Part shown: positions 12,339 through 25,840 of the stretch, one piece after another
How the letters are laid out: every line of letters starts with the position of its first letter
Position numbering within the stretch: the stretch's first letter is position 1
NCBI GenBank assembly: GCA_024509875.1
Contig: JAMPIV010015262.1
Coordinates: 1 to 64,000, forward strand
Origin: Oreohelix idahoensis
Taxonomy: Eukaryota > Mollusca > Gastropoda > Stylommatophora > Oreohelicidae
Length of the DNA stretch: 64,000 nucleotides
Reading direction: 5' to 3'
Program-made: the position numbers and the translations under genes
Notes under the pieces: generated by a model
What the model was told of the DNA's origin: nothing
Database searches by the model: none
Seen by the model: only the letters and a program-made list of their open reading frames with translations

Positions 12339-15300
12339 GAGAAACAGAGAAACAGAAATTGTCTTGCCAGGAGGATATCCGAAGCGACAAGACAGAGATA
12401 CATGTCCCATGGAGTATCAATATAACTCAAAAACAGGTGGATATGATAAAGTCCCAAAACCAATTGAAATTTCCGAAGAAAAGGAAGAATTCTTATATGA
12501 CTCCACCACAGGAGGATACTATAGCAGCAAAGTTGGAAACAGAAAGAATGAAAAATTTTCGCCCAGGGAAAGAAGACAGCCCTATAGCACAAACAGAAGA
12601 AATACAGTAACGTACGCGGATAAGCGCAGTTACGGCAGAAATAATCAGAAACAATGGCACAATAACGACTACCCCAGAAATAATACTAGAAACGTATATA
12701 CAGTAAATGCAGTGACAAATGGAAATGCACACAGCACATGGCAGAGGAAACAATACCAAGCACAGCCCAATGAACGGCAAAGAAATACCCAAAAGAAAGC
12801 CACATACCAAGAGCAGATATTTTCACAAGATGCAAGAAAAATGTCCCAAGATTATGGGAATGAAACGGAGGCATCAAGACAGACCAGAGATATCATAGCA
12901 GATCATAAATACAGAGAGAGAATAGCTCAGTTACTTGCAACCCTGAATGCCACAGAAGATAATAAGCAACGTTTGAAAACGTTTGTAGAAAAGCACCAGG
13001 ATGTATTCGCACTCAATGACATGGAATTAGGCAGAACTAACACTGTCACAATGGACATTCAAACAACCACAGAGGAGCCAATACATATGAAACCATATCA
13101 TACGCCCTTGAAAAACAGAGAACTCGTGGAAAGGTCTATAAATGAAATGCTACAGGCAAAGAATCATCGAAAGATCCAGATCCCAATGGTCCTCCCCCAT
13201 CGTTATCGTAACGAAGAAAGATGGGTCCAGTCGCTTTTGCTGCGATTACCGAGCCCTGAACAAAATCACAAAAGTCATTTCCTACCCCCTCCCCAGAATA
13301 GACGATCTACTTGCAACGTTAGGAAAGTCTACCTATTTCACCACACTTGATGCAAGGTCAGGCTTTTGGTGCATCCCCATGACACCTGAGGCAAAACAGA
13401 AATCCACATTCTGTTCCCATATCGGAAGTTTTTTTTGGAATGTTATGCCATTTGGTCTAAAAGGATCGCCAGCAACATATATGTCACTCATGGATGAAGT
13501 GTTAAAGGGTCTACATCCATTTGCCCTGGCATACATAGACGATATCCTGATACATACCGCAGGCACGATGGAAGACCACCTCCGCAAAGTTGAAACAGTT
13601 TTTGATAGACTCAGACATCACCAAATAACGTTAAAACTGTCCAAGTGTGAATTTCTAAAGACAGAAACCAAATATTTAGGCTTTGTTATCAATAGAGATG
13701 GCATCAAACCTGATGAAGATAAAGTCAAAGCCATAAGAGAAATGCCTAGCCCCAAGACGGTCAGACAAACACGCTCCTTTATCGGTTCCGTAGGATACTA
13801 TAGACGCCATATCATACATTTCTCACAAGCAGCGGAGCCATTGATAGCCCTTACCCGCAAGTATGCACGATTTAGATGGACAGAAGAGTGCCAGAAATCG
13901 TTTGAATATCTCAAAAATGCCCTAACCGCCATTCCGCTTCTGGGACATCCAGACATTTCTCAGCCCATGATATTATACACCGATGCCTCGAATAACGCAA
14001 TTGGTGCATGTTTGGTACAACCAGTACTAGAAGATGAAACACCCATACTACCAGACATCCCCAATGTGAAACCCATTGCATTCTTATCCCACGCATTGTC
14101 AAAGTCACAGAAACGGTGGACCACCATTGAGAAAGAAGCATACGCCATTCACTATGCAGTACAGAAATTAGACTTTTATGTGAGAGGGACGAAACTCACT
14201 ATCAGAACTGATCACCAGCCTTTGGTTAACTGGCTCACCAAAACACAGGAACAGCCTAAGAAGTTACAGACATGGGCAATGAATTTACAGTCCTATGACA
14301 CCACTATCGAACATATCCCTGGCAGATTGAACATCTGTGCAGATCTCCTATCCAGAATCAAATATGATGATGAAACCGAAGTGAAAACAATTAGAGTCAA
14401 AAATGATGGCACATCCTCAGAGATTGACGATAATGCTAAAGAAATTAACGAAATTACTTCACCAGGTCGAAGAAGTACCTCAGATTCTGCCACACAAGTA
14501 GAAGAAGAAGGTCAAGATATGCTTGACATGAGAGTAGAACAAGCGAAAGATGCAGAAATTGTTAAGCTGCTCACATACGTGAAGGAAAACCCAACAAAAA
14601 GTAAAGATTTTACAGTACACCCAACGGATGGAGCTCTATACTATATTGATAGTAAACAAGAAGGGACACTAAGAAAAGTCATTCCAGCACATCTAGTCCC
14701 AGAAGTATTGCTACAGTTTCATGATAACAACGGGCACATGGGAAGAGACAAAACAATTGATGTCATAAAGAAAAGGTATTATTGGCAAACTTTCTACAAA
14801 GACATTACAGAATATGTAGCCACCTGTAGAACATGTAAATTGAGAAACATGAAGCCACATTTAATTCCCCTTCAAGAAATGCAACCTTCCCATTATCCCA
14901 TGCAAACAGTAAGCATTGACTTATCAGGTCCTTACCCACTCACCCAATCAGGCAACAAATACCTCCTGCACATAGTTGACCAATACTCTGTTTGGCCAGA
15001 AAGTTACCCACTCAGTGATGCCACATCGCAGTCTATCACGCAAATTTTTTTACAAGAATTCATTCCCAGGCATGGCTGTCCAAAACGAATCATTTCGGAC
15101 AACGGTAAACAGTTTATCGGTAACCCATTTAAAGCCACCTTACACCAGCTGAATATTGAGCATACTACTACAAGTTATTATTGCCCAAATGCAAATGGCA
15201 GAAATGAGCGCATGCATGCCACCCTACATGATATTATTAGCAAATATATCAAGGGGAACCACCAATACTGGGACCTATACATTAACCAAGCTCTTGAAGC

Positions 15301-16888
15301 CATCCGAGTAAACGCGAACGATACCACAGGCATGTCACCATTTTTCATGCTATACGGAAGAGAACCAAATTTTCCGTTAGACAACCTACTTCGCCCACAA
15401 CGAAAATACATGGGAGAAGACCCCATCGAAATAATCCTTCAAGAAAAGTACAAAGCTCACCAGATTGCACAACGAAATACGCAGAAGGCATTTCACAAGA
15501 AACAGAAACAACATGATAAATCAGCCAAGCTACCAACGTACAAAATAGGAGACAGAGTATACTACAAGAAACATGTACGCAGCTCAAAATTCGATGACCG
15601 ATGGTTAGATGGCTACAAAATCATGAAACAAACTACGCCTGTAAACTTCATTATCTGGAATGAAGAGAAACAACACCAAACAAAAGCTCACGTAAAACAA
15701 ATCAAAATTGATAATCACCGGCCCATTCCGCCTCTGACGACAAATACAAGACCAGTCAGAAAGGCCACCCTATATTATAATCTATCCAGTACAGATCCGT
15801 CTGACATATCAGAATCAGAGACGACAGACTCTAAATTTTACCAAGACGACCGCATACCCAGACCACCCACCGATGCACTACATCGAGCAAGACAACAACG
15901 AGACTCGTCCGAAAGCGAAGAAGATATCCCACCACTTGAAGTGCGTAATCGACTCCAAGACAGAGACCTGCGCATTAGAAATGAAGAAATAATGCCTCAG
16001 ACGTCACACGATGACAACAACCAAACACCTTTTATTCACACTCAAACTTACTCCCGCAAGGAAAAATCGTCAGCTGATACCTATCACACCCCCAGTTCAG
16101 GCAGTTCCAGTTGGAATACCAGCGACGGACAAACACTGCTATAACACAAGAACAAGATCGCTCGTTCAGAACAATCAGATCCTGAAGAAACTATACCCAA
16201 GCAGATTGTTGAACCATATACCAGCAATCTGTATGAAGACGAAACGCAACAAGAAATGCGAAATTACAGTGTCAACCCCGGCACAGCTTTGTCAGACCCC
16301 AACGAACAGAATGACAGAGAAATGGTAGAATTATATGAACAAGAAACAGACATTGATACAGCTAGTTCAATTGAAACCAGTGATGCGGAGAGTACATTAT
16401 TTGTACCAGTCAGCTCCAGCGTCAAACGCGCCTATAAAACAGAATCTGATGACTCAATCCCTAGCAACAAAATTCCGCGTATACAGCACAACTATATCAG
16501 ACGAAAGATTCTGAAGAAACGCTATCGAGTGCCCAAACCAAGCCGAGAAGTATTAGGCTCAGCTCTACTAGTTAAAAACAACAGTGTGCAAATTACGCCC
16601 ACTGTAAAAGACGTTAACGTACCACAGACCCAGGTCAGAAGAAAAATCAAGGCGAAACATATACCTGCCTCAAAACTAACAGATGTTCCAGCCATACAAA
16701 CCCCTACCACAGTGAAACCATCACCGCAATCAAAAGATGTTAAGCCATCACCGCATTCGCCAATGTCCTCAGAGCCCCAACAATCAGCAAATGCAGTGTC
16801 ACCCACAGTTACTCAGTATGATTCTCGCCTAAGCAGTCGGGAAATTGCAATGTTGGAGTTTGCGAAAGAATTCACAAGACTTTTCTAA
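12339..16888 (+). pseudogene. C1 pol: RT, RNase H, integrase, broken
   Basis: Order seen: a Y/N/R-rich linker with TGGY motifs; reverse transcriptase with the YIDD active site at 13532-13543; RNase H with the TDAS motif and TDHQPL; integrase H-x4-H...C-x2-C zinc domain; catalytic core with the SDNG aspartate near 15099 and the NERMH glutamate near 15205; then the DRVYYKK...W.DGYKI module and a long acidic tail. Breaks: an insertion near 13158 shifts the frame just before the RT core (328-residue frame into 1000-residue frame), and TAA at 16142-16144 replaces the sense codon of copy 2. The tail stays open to 16888. Known of the family: these enzymes copy and insert the element. Not functional as read. 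Confidence 0.9.
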
Positions 16889-19800
16889 AAACACGCCCCT
16901 CAAGTCTTCAATGTACATGCCATCCCATGTACGGTCACCGCGAATGTGAAATTACTTTTTAACAATGTACTAACTTTCACATGTACTTTCGTTTCAGACT
17001 ATGTTCAGATTGACAGTTATAGATGACTTTATGCCAGAAAGTTTTTTCCCAGCCATACCACTACTGATGCCCAGAAGGAAATCAAGACCAGCCCACGGAG
17101 GATTTTCTTTAGATAGTATAATTTTGTGAAATAAAAATGACAAAACAATTGATAACACACGGTGTTACGAGTTTACAGACATTATTTAGTTACAGACATT
17201 TTCTTAATATTTAGAATGTTACACAACCTTACCTATAACACATGTGTCACACTATTCTGTTGTAACATGGATCTACACTTTTGTAACTGATCATATTCCA
17301 CGCTTCATTCACCAGACTTCTTGTCCTTGCAGATCCAGAGTCCTGTATTTTCGCATCTTAGTGCATTTTCATGCAGACACTTTACACCAGTAGTTTTTCT
17401 TACCCCATACTAATATTTCTTTGATATATTATGCTAAACTACTTTATACTATCACCTTGATCAATCATACTGTTCCTACTATGACATCTCTTAACAGCAT
17501 ATAATTCATACCCAAAACTAGTATTGCATGTTATGCTATTTTTCTCCACAGGATTATTTATTTCTAAAATGTACATTATTATTTTAGACCCAGATGTATA
17601 TTAGTACTGTCAAGAATTTTAAACATTCTCCTAAAGAGATTCCATATCCCAACCTTGACTCTCTATAATAAGATTTCCTTCACCCCACTGTTACAACATC
17701 TTTAACTTACTATTTTTTCCATTCCACTATATTGAGATGACATTCTAGACTTGTGATCTTTTCAATCCCAATCATATTCATTCCTTGGAATTACAATCAT
17801 GTTGTAATCAGGAGATCCTTGATGTACCCTTTCCTCGCCACTTATTGACAACAGATACTGCTACAACATTCATTCTATTCTAACCTAAACTATTACTTGC
17901 AGCCCTATTGGTTAGGATTTACTATTAGAAATGTTGATAGTATATCTAGTGTTTAGTGAATTGATTTTTATCATTCTTTAGTACTTGTGATACAAACAGA
18001 AAAGAAATCACAAGAAAACAGGAAAGAGATCACAAAAAATGAAAAAAAAAAAAAAAATGGAAAGAGAAAAGACAAAAACAAAAAAGAAAAAAAATGAAAA
18101 AAAAAAGAGAAAAGAAGAGAAAAAATAGAGGAGAAAAAAACAATTGGAATTTTTTTTATATGTTTATATGCCACCCTCACACATTTTGATGATGATAAGC
18201 CAATATTGTAAAACATTGACTGCCCTGAGGTTAGCAGCTGAAGAAGAAAATAAATAAATCACCCTATACCAGTCATACACCCCACCAGCATGATCTCTGA
18301 TACTCCAACAATATTTTGTTGATACTGCCTATCACAAGTACCCCAATGACATTTGCGCATGCTGATTTTCTGCAAATGAAGAATCCCTTGAGAGCATTAG
18401 TATATGCTAACCCCAGATTGAACAAAATTGCACCTATTGGTTGATGATGCCTTTGCCCATGTTAAAGAAATAGCATTTGCACATGCTGATCTAGCAAATG
18501 AAATACCCCTTTACAGCATTTGTATATGCTGAACCCACATTGAATACCCCATTACCGGATGATAACCACTAATGACACATGAGATGAAGAAGCAACTGGT
18601 TATGTATGATGAAGATGCCATTTTATACTAAGGTGAAACTTTATGTTGTCACAGCTGAGATTTTGTTGAAATGTTTATGCACAAAATCCCCCACATTAAC
18701 ATTGGAGGAGCAATAATTTAGTCTTTCGTGGTTACGAGCAAAGACAAGGATAAAATGGAATTTTATGAATACCATGGACATGGAACAATCAGAGCAGATG
18801 ATTGTTGCACATATGAGGACCATATTTGAAGTCATTATTGAAGGATTATCAGTAGACAAGGACCAATAGATTATGATAATCCCATGGAACCACAGGTACT
18901 AAGGACACAAAATGGAGATTAAATAATGAAAAAAAAAAAAATAATAATGACTGAATAATTACTACGCCCAGAGGTAAAGGAAATAGAGATACATCCGCAT
19001 TTTCGGAGAAGATATCTCTTTGCTTTTTGCTCATTGCCTTTGTAATATGAACATTGTTGTATAACAAATGACTATTCCTTATCACGAATTACAGAATGTT
19101 GTAAGATAGTTGAAATAAATTGACGATTTAATATACTCATAACATACCCAGAATTACAGAAAAAAAAATATATAAAAATAAATGATTGATGAAATTGGAC
19201 GTACTGAGATTTGCTCACCCCGAAGGTATTGAAAAAAAAAAATAATAATAATGTTATCCCAAGGACAGACATGTCACAGATATATCATGGAGATATTATG
19301 ACATAAGAAAAGAATACCTAGATTGGAAATGCAGCAAACTTTGTCAAGGACACCAAGAAATAGACCCCCGCCCCACACTTAAGATAACTGACGGATGAGA
19401 TTTTTGAATTTTAAGTACCATAAGTCACCCATCTGGCTGTAGTCAGCGGATGTTACAGGCACCACATAACTCTGACTAACCCTCGACCAGCGAAGGCAGA
19501 GTTGGTGTCGAAATTTTGCACATATGTAAAAAGACATGTTTTTGTTCATGTTTTGGTAAAGTCTAGACATTTGTATAAATGGTTTCATAAATGATTAGTT
19601 GATATATTGTTGATAAATATTCGCAGATATAGTACATGGACAATTAATAAGGATGTATTTCCAGTACAGAATAAGAGGAATAGGAAGGATCCACATTTTA
19701 AATATTGGAGCACCATGAGCGATGAATTGGACTTATAAAGAAAATGGAAATGGTACACTGTATGCAAGGATAACCAGAAAAAATATGGATAAATAAGAGT

Positions 19801-20390
19801 CAGAGTGCCAGGAACTTTGTTTTATAAGGATATTGTAGACTCCTCACGATCAATTGAATATTTTTTCTTCCCTTCTATGTCACAATTTTTGAGTGATGAC
19901 CCCAAAATTTTTTTTCATCTCATATTGTCAAAAGTTCTTACATCTCAGTTGATTGTTACATAAATAATTGTTTGATGTGTTTTTGAAAAATGTATTGCTA
20001 GATAAGGTACATAGGGAGTTACTAAGGATGAATTCTCAAGATAACAGGAGGACTAGAATGGATACAATGATATTGGAACACCATAAATGATACATTGGTA
20101 TTATAAAAAAAAAAAAAAGGGAGACAAATATAAACGGTATACAAGGATGCCTTGAGAGTGACAACATGGATACGTATTGTCAAGAGTATAAGCAGTTGTC
20201 TTAACAGAGAAAATAAAGTAATACAGAACCCAATGTAGAAAATTCATGATGATTTGAAACTATATTTTCCTTTTCCCTTATATTTCATAATATGATAGTA
20301 ACACATTCGTCTGTTGGTTGCTGAATAATTAGATGTTTGAAAATTGATGTATGGCAAGTCAAAGAAGACCTTTGAAAAAAATAAATAAAT

Positions 20391-20429
<39 letters not shown>

Positions 20430-21533
20430 ATATTTCTTGGAAAGAGTTCACAGAAAAAAAATACTGTGTTGACAGAAAAGAAGGAATGATTAGAAATAAC
20501 TGACTAATGGACAGGATCACCACCAGACGTACGGATATTAGAGACAGACATCGCATAGTTTGAAAAAAAAAGGAATGTAATATAGAACATTTTCTACAGT
20601 GACCGACTTAGAACGAATTTATACACTTACCATTTAGAAAATGTGAATAACAGGGAACATTCAGATAAATAAATAAGGATAAGCCATGAGTTTTAATGCT
20701 TTTATTGTGAAAAATGCTTACTTATAAAAATGATGCTAGTTATATTATCGTCTGATAAATATGCATATTATGTCTAGAGATGTTTTCTACATGTAATAAT
20801 GAGCAAGTGGCTCATTCACTAAAAAAAAAAAAAAAAAAAAAAGAGAACATGATGAGTACCCATGAGAACATTGGTTATTTTATGAAAGTGGATTGCCATT
20901 ACCATAGGAATTGGAGATCCTGGACATTACTAAGGATATTGCAGAGTACTTGGAAAATAAAATAAATAAGTACGCCAGGAAGAAAAAAAAGATTTTTTAA
21001 GTCTTGCAGACTTATATATGGAGCAAATAACAGGAACAGAAAAGAGATAACACCCCCCACCATATCCAAGAGAATGTAATCAACTATATTGTGAATGAAA
21101 TGTAATAGATTATGATAATACAGCCAAGTTCTGCAAATAAGATATTTTATTGTTCATTTCCCAGTGTTGCCACTCGTCACATTTTTTGGTGATGACCTTA
21201 TGATTGTTTTTAGGATTTTGTTGGTCAGTGTTGCCAATTTGTAAATTTGGTTGAAATATGTATTGATGTGAAAGATAGTTTGCAATTTTTTGGAGATGAT
21301 GTCCATCTATAAGTTCCCTTTATAGACGACAGTCCCATATAGACATAGGAGCCCAGATGTAGGAATTTCGTTAAATTTTCTGAAATATTTTTGGACTTAG
21401 AAAATTTTTTTGAACTTTAGATTTTTTCAGAAATTTTTTTTTTAACTTAGAAATTTTTGGGGATAAATTTTTGTTATTGATAGTACTCAAATGTCTCCCT
21501 ACGGGATACATTTGCGGAGCCCCGGGATCTATA
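16889..21533 (+). other. C1 long 3' untranslated region
   Basis: About 4.6 kb between pol and the 3' LTR, rich in A runs and with a TA microsatellite at 20396-20424 and an A run at 20820-20842. It matches, with indels, the 3' UTR of copy 2 (48301-51884). Two degenerate units of roughly 120 bp start near 18350 and 18473 (ATTTGCnCATGCTGAT...GCATTnGTATATGCT). Short ORFs here are antisense and low-complexity; no gene is supported. Confidence 0.7.
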
Positions 21534-22572
21534 TGTAGCCGTGTACATAGCTGTTCCTTTGGAAACAGGCTATAAAAAACCAGATTAGCATATAAATTTC
21601 TACTTTCCGAGAAACAGATTAAATGTTAATTAGGATAGAGTCGCGTTACATGTCAAAATTAGTCACGTGATTTTTATCCAATCATGAGCTCAGAAAAATT
21701 TAGAAGGGACGCGAATTTCCCCAACAGCCTAGTTAGTTGAAAAGGACGCGTCTAGCTAGTGAGACAAGCAAGTTTGTGCTGATAACGCAGTGGTTTTACT
21801 GCATGAAAGTTATTCAAGTTGAAGAATTAGAAATTCCAGGGATGATGGCATGTTCTCTTCAAAGTGCATTTTTGTGTATTTAAACTCTATATTCGAAGTC
21901 TGTAAGTAGGAACTAATTACTATACAATTATTGACATGTAGAAATTCAACGATTGTTGCAGATTTAGACAAGAATTTATGGCTGCAGGTTGCACCTATGA
22001 CGTCACATGTAGAGATGATGAAATTTGCCCTGTACAAGCACCAATTGACAAATTGCAGAACATGAGCATATAACGTAACCCATTGAGAACAATGCATTAA
22101 TCTGTCCGAAGTAGAACAGCTTATATGTAATTGGATCAACGCAAACTGGTATTTGGAAAGAAAAAGTAGACAGGAGTTGAATAAGCCTGATTCATACAAG
22201 TGTCGATTCCCCATGCTAGATCATTGAGAGCGACTTGCATTTTATATTATGAATGAAAAATGCATGTCTGTAACTTCACGCCATCATGTACATATTATGA
22301 TTATTAAACAAAACGTTGACATCAAAAAGAGGTCGTAAATTGATTGCTAAGCCTTAACCATGAATGGAAGGAGGGAATGTCTGTTGAGAAACTTATAAAT
22401 TCTTACTAACTGCTCACAAACTACAACACCTTAGAGGATAGTCCCCGAACCTGATAAAATCCCGTAAGGCTGTAAGGGAGAAATTTCCAACTCTAGCAGT
22501 CTAGCTAGTTCTAGATCTAACACTCTCTGCAATTAAACAGCAACCCCCAATTCCCCACCCACAACGGCCACA
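21534..22572 (+). repeat. C1 3' LTR
   Basis: Starts TGTAGCCGTG after CCCCGGGATCTATA, as the copy 2 LTR starts TGTAACCGCG after CCCCGGGATCTGTA, and ends GGCCACA. It shares the AGTCACGTGATTT block and the CTAGCTAG...CAGCAA..CCCC end with the copy 2 LTR but is otherwise diverged. Confidence 0.75.
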
Positions 22573-25092
22573 AATGTTCCTGTACGTTTAGTGAGTGCAG
22601 TATTTCTCTGTTGGTCTTTTTTTCTGTCCAGGGTATTCTCAACATCCTTCTGTAGCATTTCATTTCGAATGATGTAATCTTTTTTGCAACTGTTTTATTG
22701 AGTGTCCAAGTCTCGCAGCCGTATGTTGCTACTGGGAATATACATGCTCTGATCAGTTGTAACTTTGTTTCTTTGCTTGTGCCTTGCCATAGGTTTTTCA
22801 TCTGTATTAGTTTATGTGAAGCAATTGCAAGTCTTCTTTTAATTTCTACTGCACAGTCGCCAGAGCTGTTAATGATTGATCCTAAGTATTCGAATACCTG
22901 CATAATATGTTCTAGATATATATTAAAGAGCACTGGGGACAGGATACATCCCTGGCGAACTCCTACAGTTGTTTTGAAAAATTCTTCAGTGTCATTGCTT
23001 GCAAAAACAGCACTGCTTGTGTCCTTGTATATTCAATGATATCTGTGATGTTGGTATCAAAATTGAATTTCCTCATTATTTGCCATAAACCTTCATGCCA
23101 GACTCGATCGAAGGCTTTTGTGAAATCGTTGAAGTTATGGTATAAATCGTATTGATGCTGGAGATGTTTTTCGATCAGTAATCTAATATTGAAGATTTGT
23201 TCTGAGGTGCTTCTTTTTGGTCTAAAGCCAGCCTGTTCCTCGGACAATATTTCTTCTGATTTCTGTTTTATTCTGTTCAAGAGTATCCTTAACATCACCT
23301 TACTTGGATGACTAATAAGGCTAATGGTTCTGTAGTTCTTGCACACTTTTAGATTTCCTTTCTTTGGAAGCGGTATTACTAATGACTGCGTCCACTCTTT
23401 TGGCTATTTTTTTGTACTCCATATCTTCTGGCAAATTGTTGTCATGATTTTGACTATATCTGGTCCTCCATATTTCAGGAGCTCTGCTGGGATATGATCC
23501 ACACCCGGTGACTTCCCTGCTTTCATCGAACATATAGCCTCTTCCACTTCTTCCCGTAATATTGCTGCATTTCCGAGTTCATTGTTTTCGCACTTAATGT
23601 TGTTTAATATGCTGTAGTCAGTGTCGAGTTTACAGTTGTATAATTCTTTACAATATTCTGTCCACCTTCTCATTACAGCTGTTTTTTCATTGAGCAGAGC
23701 CCCATTTCTATCTTCTATGACAGTTACCCTGGGCTGTTGGGGTTTTGATAGTCTTCTTAATGTGTCAAAAGCTGCCTTGCTGTTACCTTTTATTAGCCCC
23801 GTATTAATGGATTCACATTGATCAGCTACCCATTTTTCTTTGGCCTGTTTCATTTTCTTTCTAATATTTTTATTCACCATACTGTATTGCCATGCTGCTT
23901 CAGGAACCTCTTTCTTAACCTTTTTCATTTCCCTCCGTGTATCACATAACTTCAGAATGTCATCTGTAACCCATGGTTTGTTTATTTTCTTTCTTTTACT
24001 AAGTATTTCTGTTGCTGATTCAATGAGCAAGTCTTTCATGTTCTTTGTGATTGAGTTGATATCATCCTCCAAAACGTTGAGAGCTGCGAATTTTTCTCCA
24101 ACAGTTGCCTCAAAGATTCCCGCGATTTCTGGATCTTTCAGTTTGTCTAAATTGAATCTTAACTGAGAACATCTGTTTTGATTATAGTTCTTTTTGAGTT
24201 TAAGTTTGAGCGTCATCAATACCATGTCGTGATCACTACCAATGTCGGCGCCAGGAAAAGTCCTAGTCTTGGCTTTATTAATACTGGACTTGAATCTTTT
24301 GGATACAAGAATAAAATCAATTTGGCCATGTATCTCAGTTTTCGGGGCATGCCACGTTGTTCTTCTTGATAACTTATGAGGAAATAGTGTATTTGCAAGG
24401 GTTAGTTTATAGTTGCTGGCAAATTCTAGTAGCCTTAGTCCTCGATCGTTGGTTTCTCCTGTCCCAAGTTTCCCAACTGTGCCAGCCCACTGACCGTATG
24501 CATCTGGACCTATTTTAGCATTCCAATCACCTAACACGATAAGAAGATCTTTCTTTGGAATTTTCTTTATTGTTTTATCCAGATTTTCATAAAATGTATC
24601 TATTGCCTCATCCTCATAGTCAGTAGTGGGGGCATATACCTGTATGATTTAGATGTTCTTTGGATGTGCTGCAATACGTATGGTGATAAGCCTGCTATTT
24701 ATTGGGGTGCAGCTGATGACAGAGTTCAATCTATCTTTATGTACAATAAAACCTACTCCATGCTGATGTTTGGACTCATCTCCACTAAACCAAATTTTGT
24801 GACCATCATCCGTTATTGATTCACCTAATCCTGTCCATCTGACTTCTGCTAGGCCCAGGATGTCCCACGAGTATCTAACAAGTTCATGTGTTAGTTCTCT
24901 GACTTTTCCACACGCATATAGCGTGCGTACATTCCAAGTTCCAACAACAAAACTTTCTCTAGGAAGTTTCAAAACAGGTGTTTGTACCCCATTCACTGAC
25001 TTATCACTCTCAAGGGGCAATGAGAGCGCGGTCGTTGTTAATCCGGGCCTCGGCCGATCCGGCATATTATTACTGAGTTGACTTTCCATCAT
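22573..25092 (-). pseudogene. LINE D: RTE-like endonuclease/reverse transcriptase, inactivated
   Basis: One ORF-like unit starting near 25092. Seen: apurinic endonuclease signatures (VGTWNVRTLY, WDILGLAEVRWTG, LGDWNAKIG, SDHDMVL), then RT fragments (GKSPGVDHIPAELLKYGG, EEQAGFRPKRST, VRQGCILSPVLFNIY) and the YLGS...GCETWTL C-terminal region. Breaks: in-frame TAA at 24649-24651, in-frame TAG at 23404-23406, a frameshift near 23010, and a deletion at 22897/22898 joining the FNIYLEHIMQ segment to the FEYLGS segment, which removes the FADD/YADD catalytic box. The 3' end is missing at 22573, where the C1 LTR begins. Known of the family: the protein nicks DNA and primes reverse transcription at the nick. 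Confidence 0.9.
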
Positions 25093-25376
25093 AGCATGTC
25101 AGTGGGCAAGAGGTTTGCTTGGCGGTGCCCATCTCCTCTCCAAGTATCCGTGCAGGTACATACAAAAATGTACCTGGAGCAATCTGGTTTTAAGGCGCCA
25201 GACACTCACCCTTCGCCCCTTCTCCTGTTAGTATTAAACGGTGCCGCCACGAGAAAGCCAGGAGTTGGACTTTTGTTGTCAGAGGCTACGTGTTACGCAC
25301 GCCAATAGGTGCCAATTGTTGTCATAGCCAGGAGTGGAATTGAGGACGAGCTCTCAATATCTGACCAAATGCTCCT
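25093..25376 (-). other. LINE D 5' untranslated region
   Basis: GC-richer sequence directly upstream of the LINE D ORF, with the GTACATTTTTGTATGTACC inverted motif near 25156-25175. Typical position and composition for an RTE-like 5' UTR. The exact 5' end is not marked by a duplication I can see. Confidence 0.45.
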
Positions 25377-25589
25377 AAGGCGTGTTCAGAGATATATATA
25401 AGTATAAACCAATAAAACGGTATTGAATCAGTTCTACAAATTAACGGTTCACGTGAAACAAGGGACGTTTCGGGTTTTACCCTTCGTCAGCCACAGTTAC
25501 AAACAGAAGACAAGGACAATAATTACATATAGGTATAATTTAATATAATATATAATAGGTATAATAGTATAATAGGTATAATATATAAT
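25377..25589 (-). mobile_element. Penelope-like fragment with hammerhead-like core
   Basis: Minus strand 25490-25462 reads CTGACGA, then a GGGT/ACCC stem, then GAAAC: the order of the hammerhead ribozyme core (CUGANGA, stem II, GAAA). Penelope-like elements are known to carry such motifs. An unpaired A precedes stem II, and I could not find a convincing cleavage triplet or stem I. AT-rich direct repeats (TAGGTATAAT) follow at 25529-25588. Confidence 0.5.
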
Positions 25590-25840
25590 TTGTCTACTTC
25601 AGAGACAATAAAATCTCTCAAAAAGTGTTCTAGCCCTCAGAAATCAAATAGGTCTGCATTCTATTATGTGAATATTCAAAGTCACCTTGCGTATTGTTCA
25701 AATATTTGGAGCCGGAGTAGCTTTTGGGTTCTGAAACGTCTGGGTTCACTGCAGAAAACAGCGGCTCGTCTTGGTTGCTAAGAAGAGAACATCCCAAGTG
25801 CTCAGCTATTTTAACACCTAAATTTTCTTCTTCTCACAAG
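25590..25840 (+). pseudogene. Remnant of a LINE reverse transcriptase C-terminus
   Basis: A 60-residue open stretch reads like the region after the RT fingers/palm in Jockey- or CR1-like LINEs: FYYVNIQSHLAYCSNIW followed by LKRLGSLQKTAARL, compare the usual YxSxxxSHLxYCxxxWG...LxxLQxxAxR pattern. It stops at 25781 and decays after that. Function lost. Confidence 0.6.

Larger units (their letters stand above)
12339..22572 (+). mobile_element. Element C copy 1 (C1): 5'-truncated Ty3/Gypsy retrotransposon
   Basis: Contains pol from about residue 340 of the copy 2 protein onward, a 4.6 kb 3' UTR and a 3' LTR. The gag, protease and 5' LTR are absent; the left end is the junction with the B LTR. 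Pol is very close to copy 2 by eye, whereas the LTRs share only blocks, so the two copies belong to different LTR subfamilies. Right border: GGCCACA at 22572, followed at once by LINE D. Confidence 0.85.

Noticed and set aside
25093..25376. Full-length active LINE D
   Set aside because: The ORF has nonsense codons, a frameshift, loss of the catalytic box and no 3' end.
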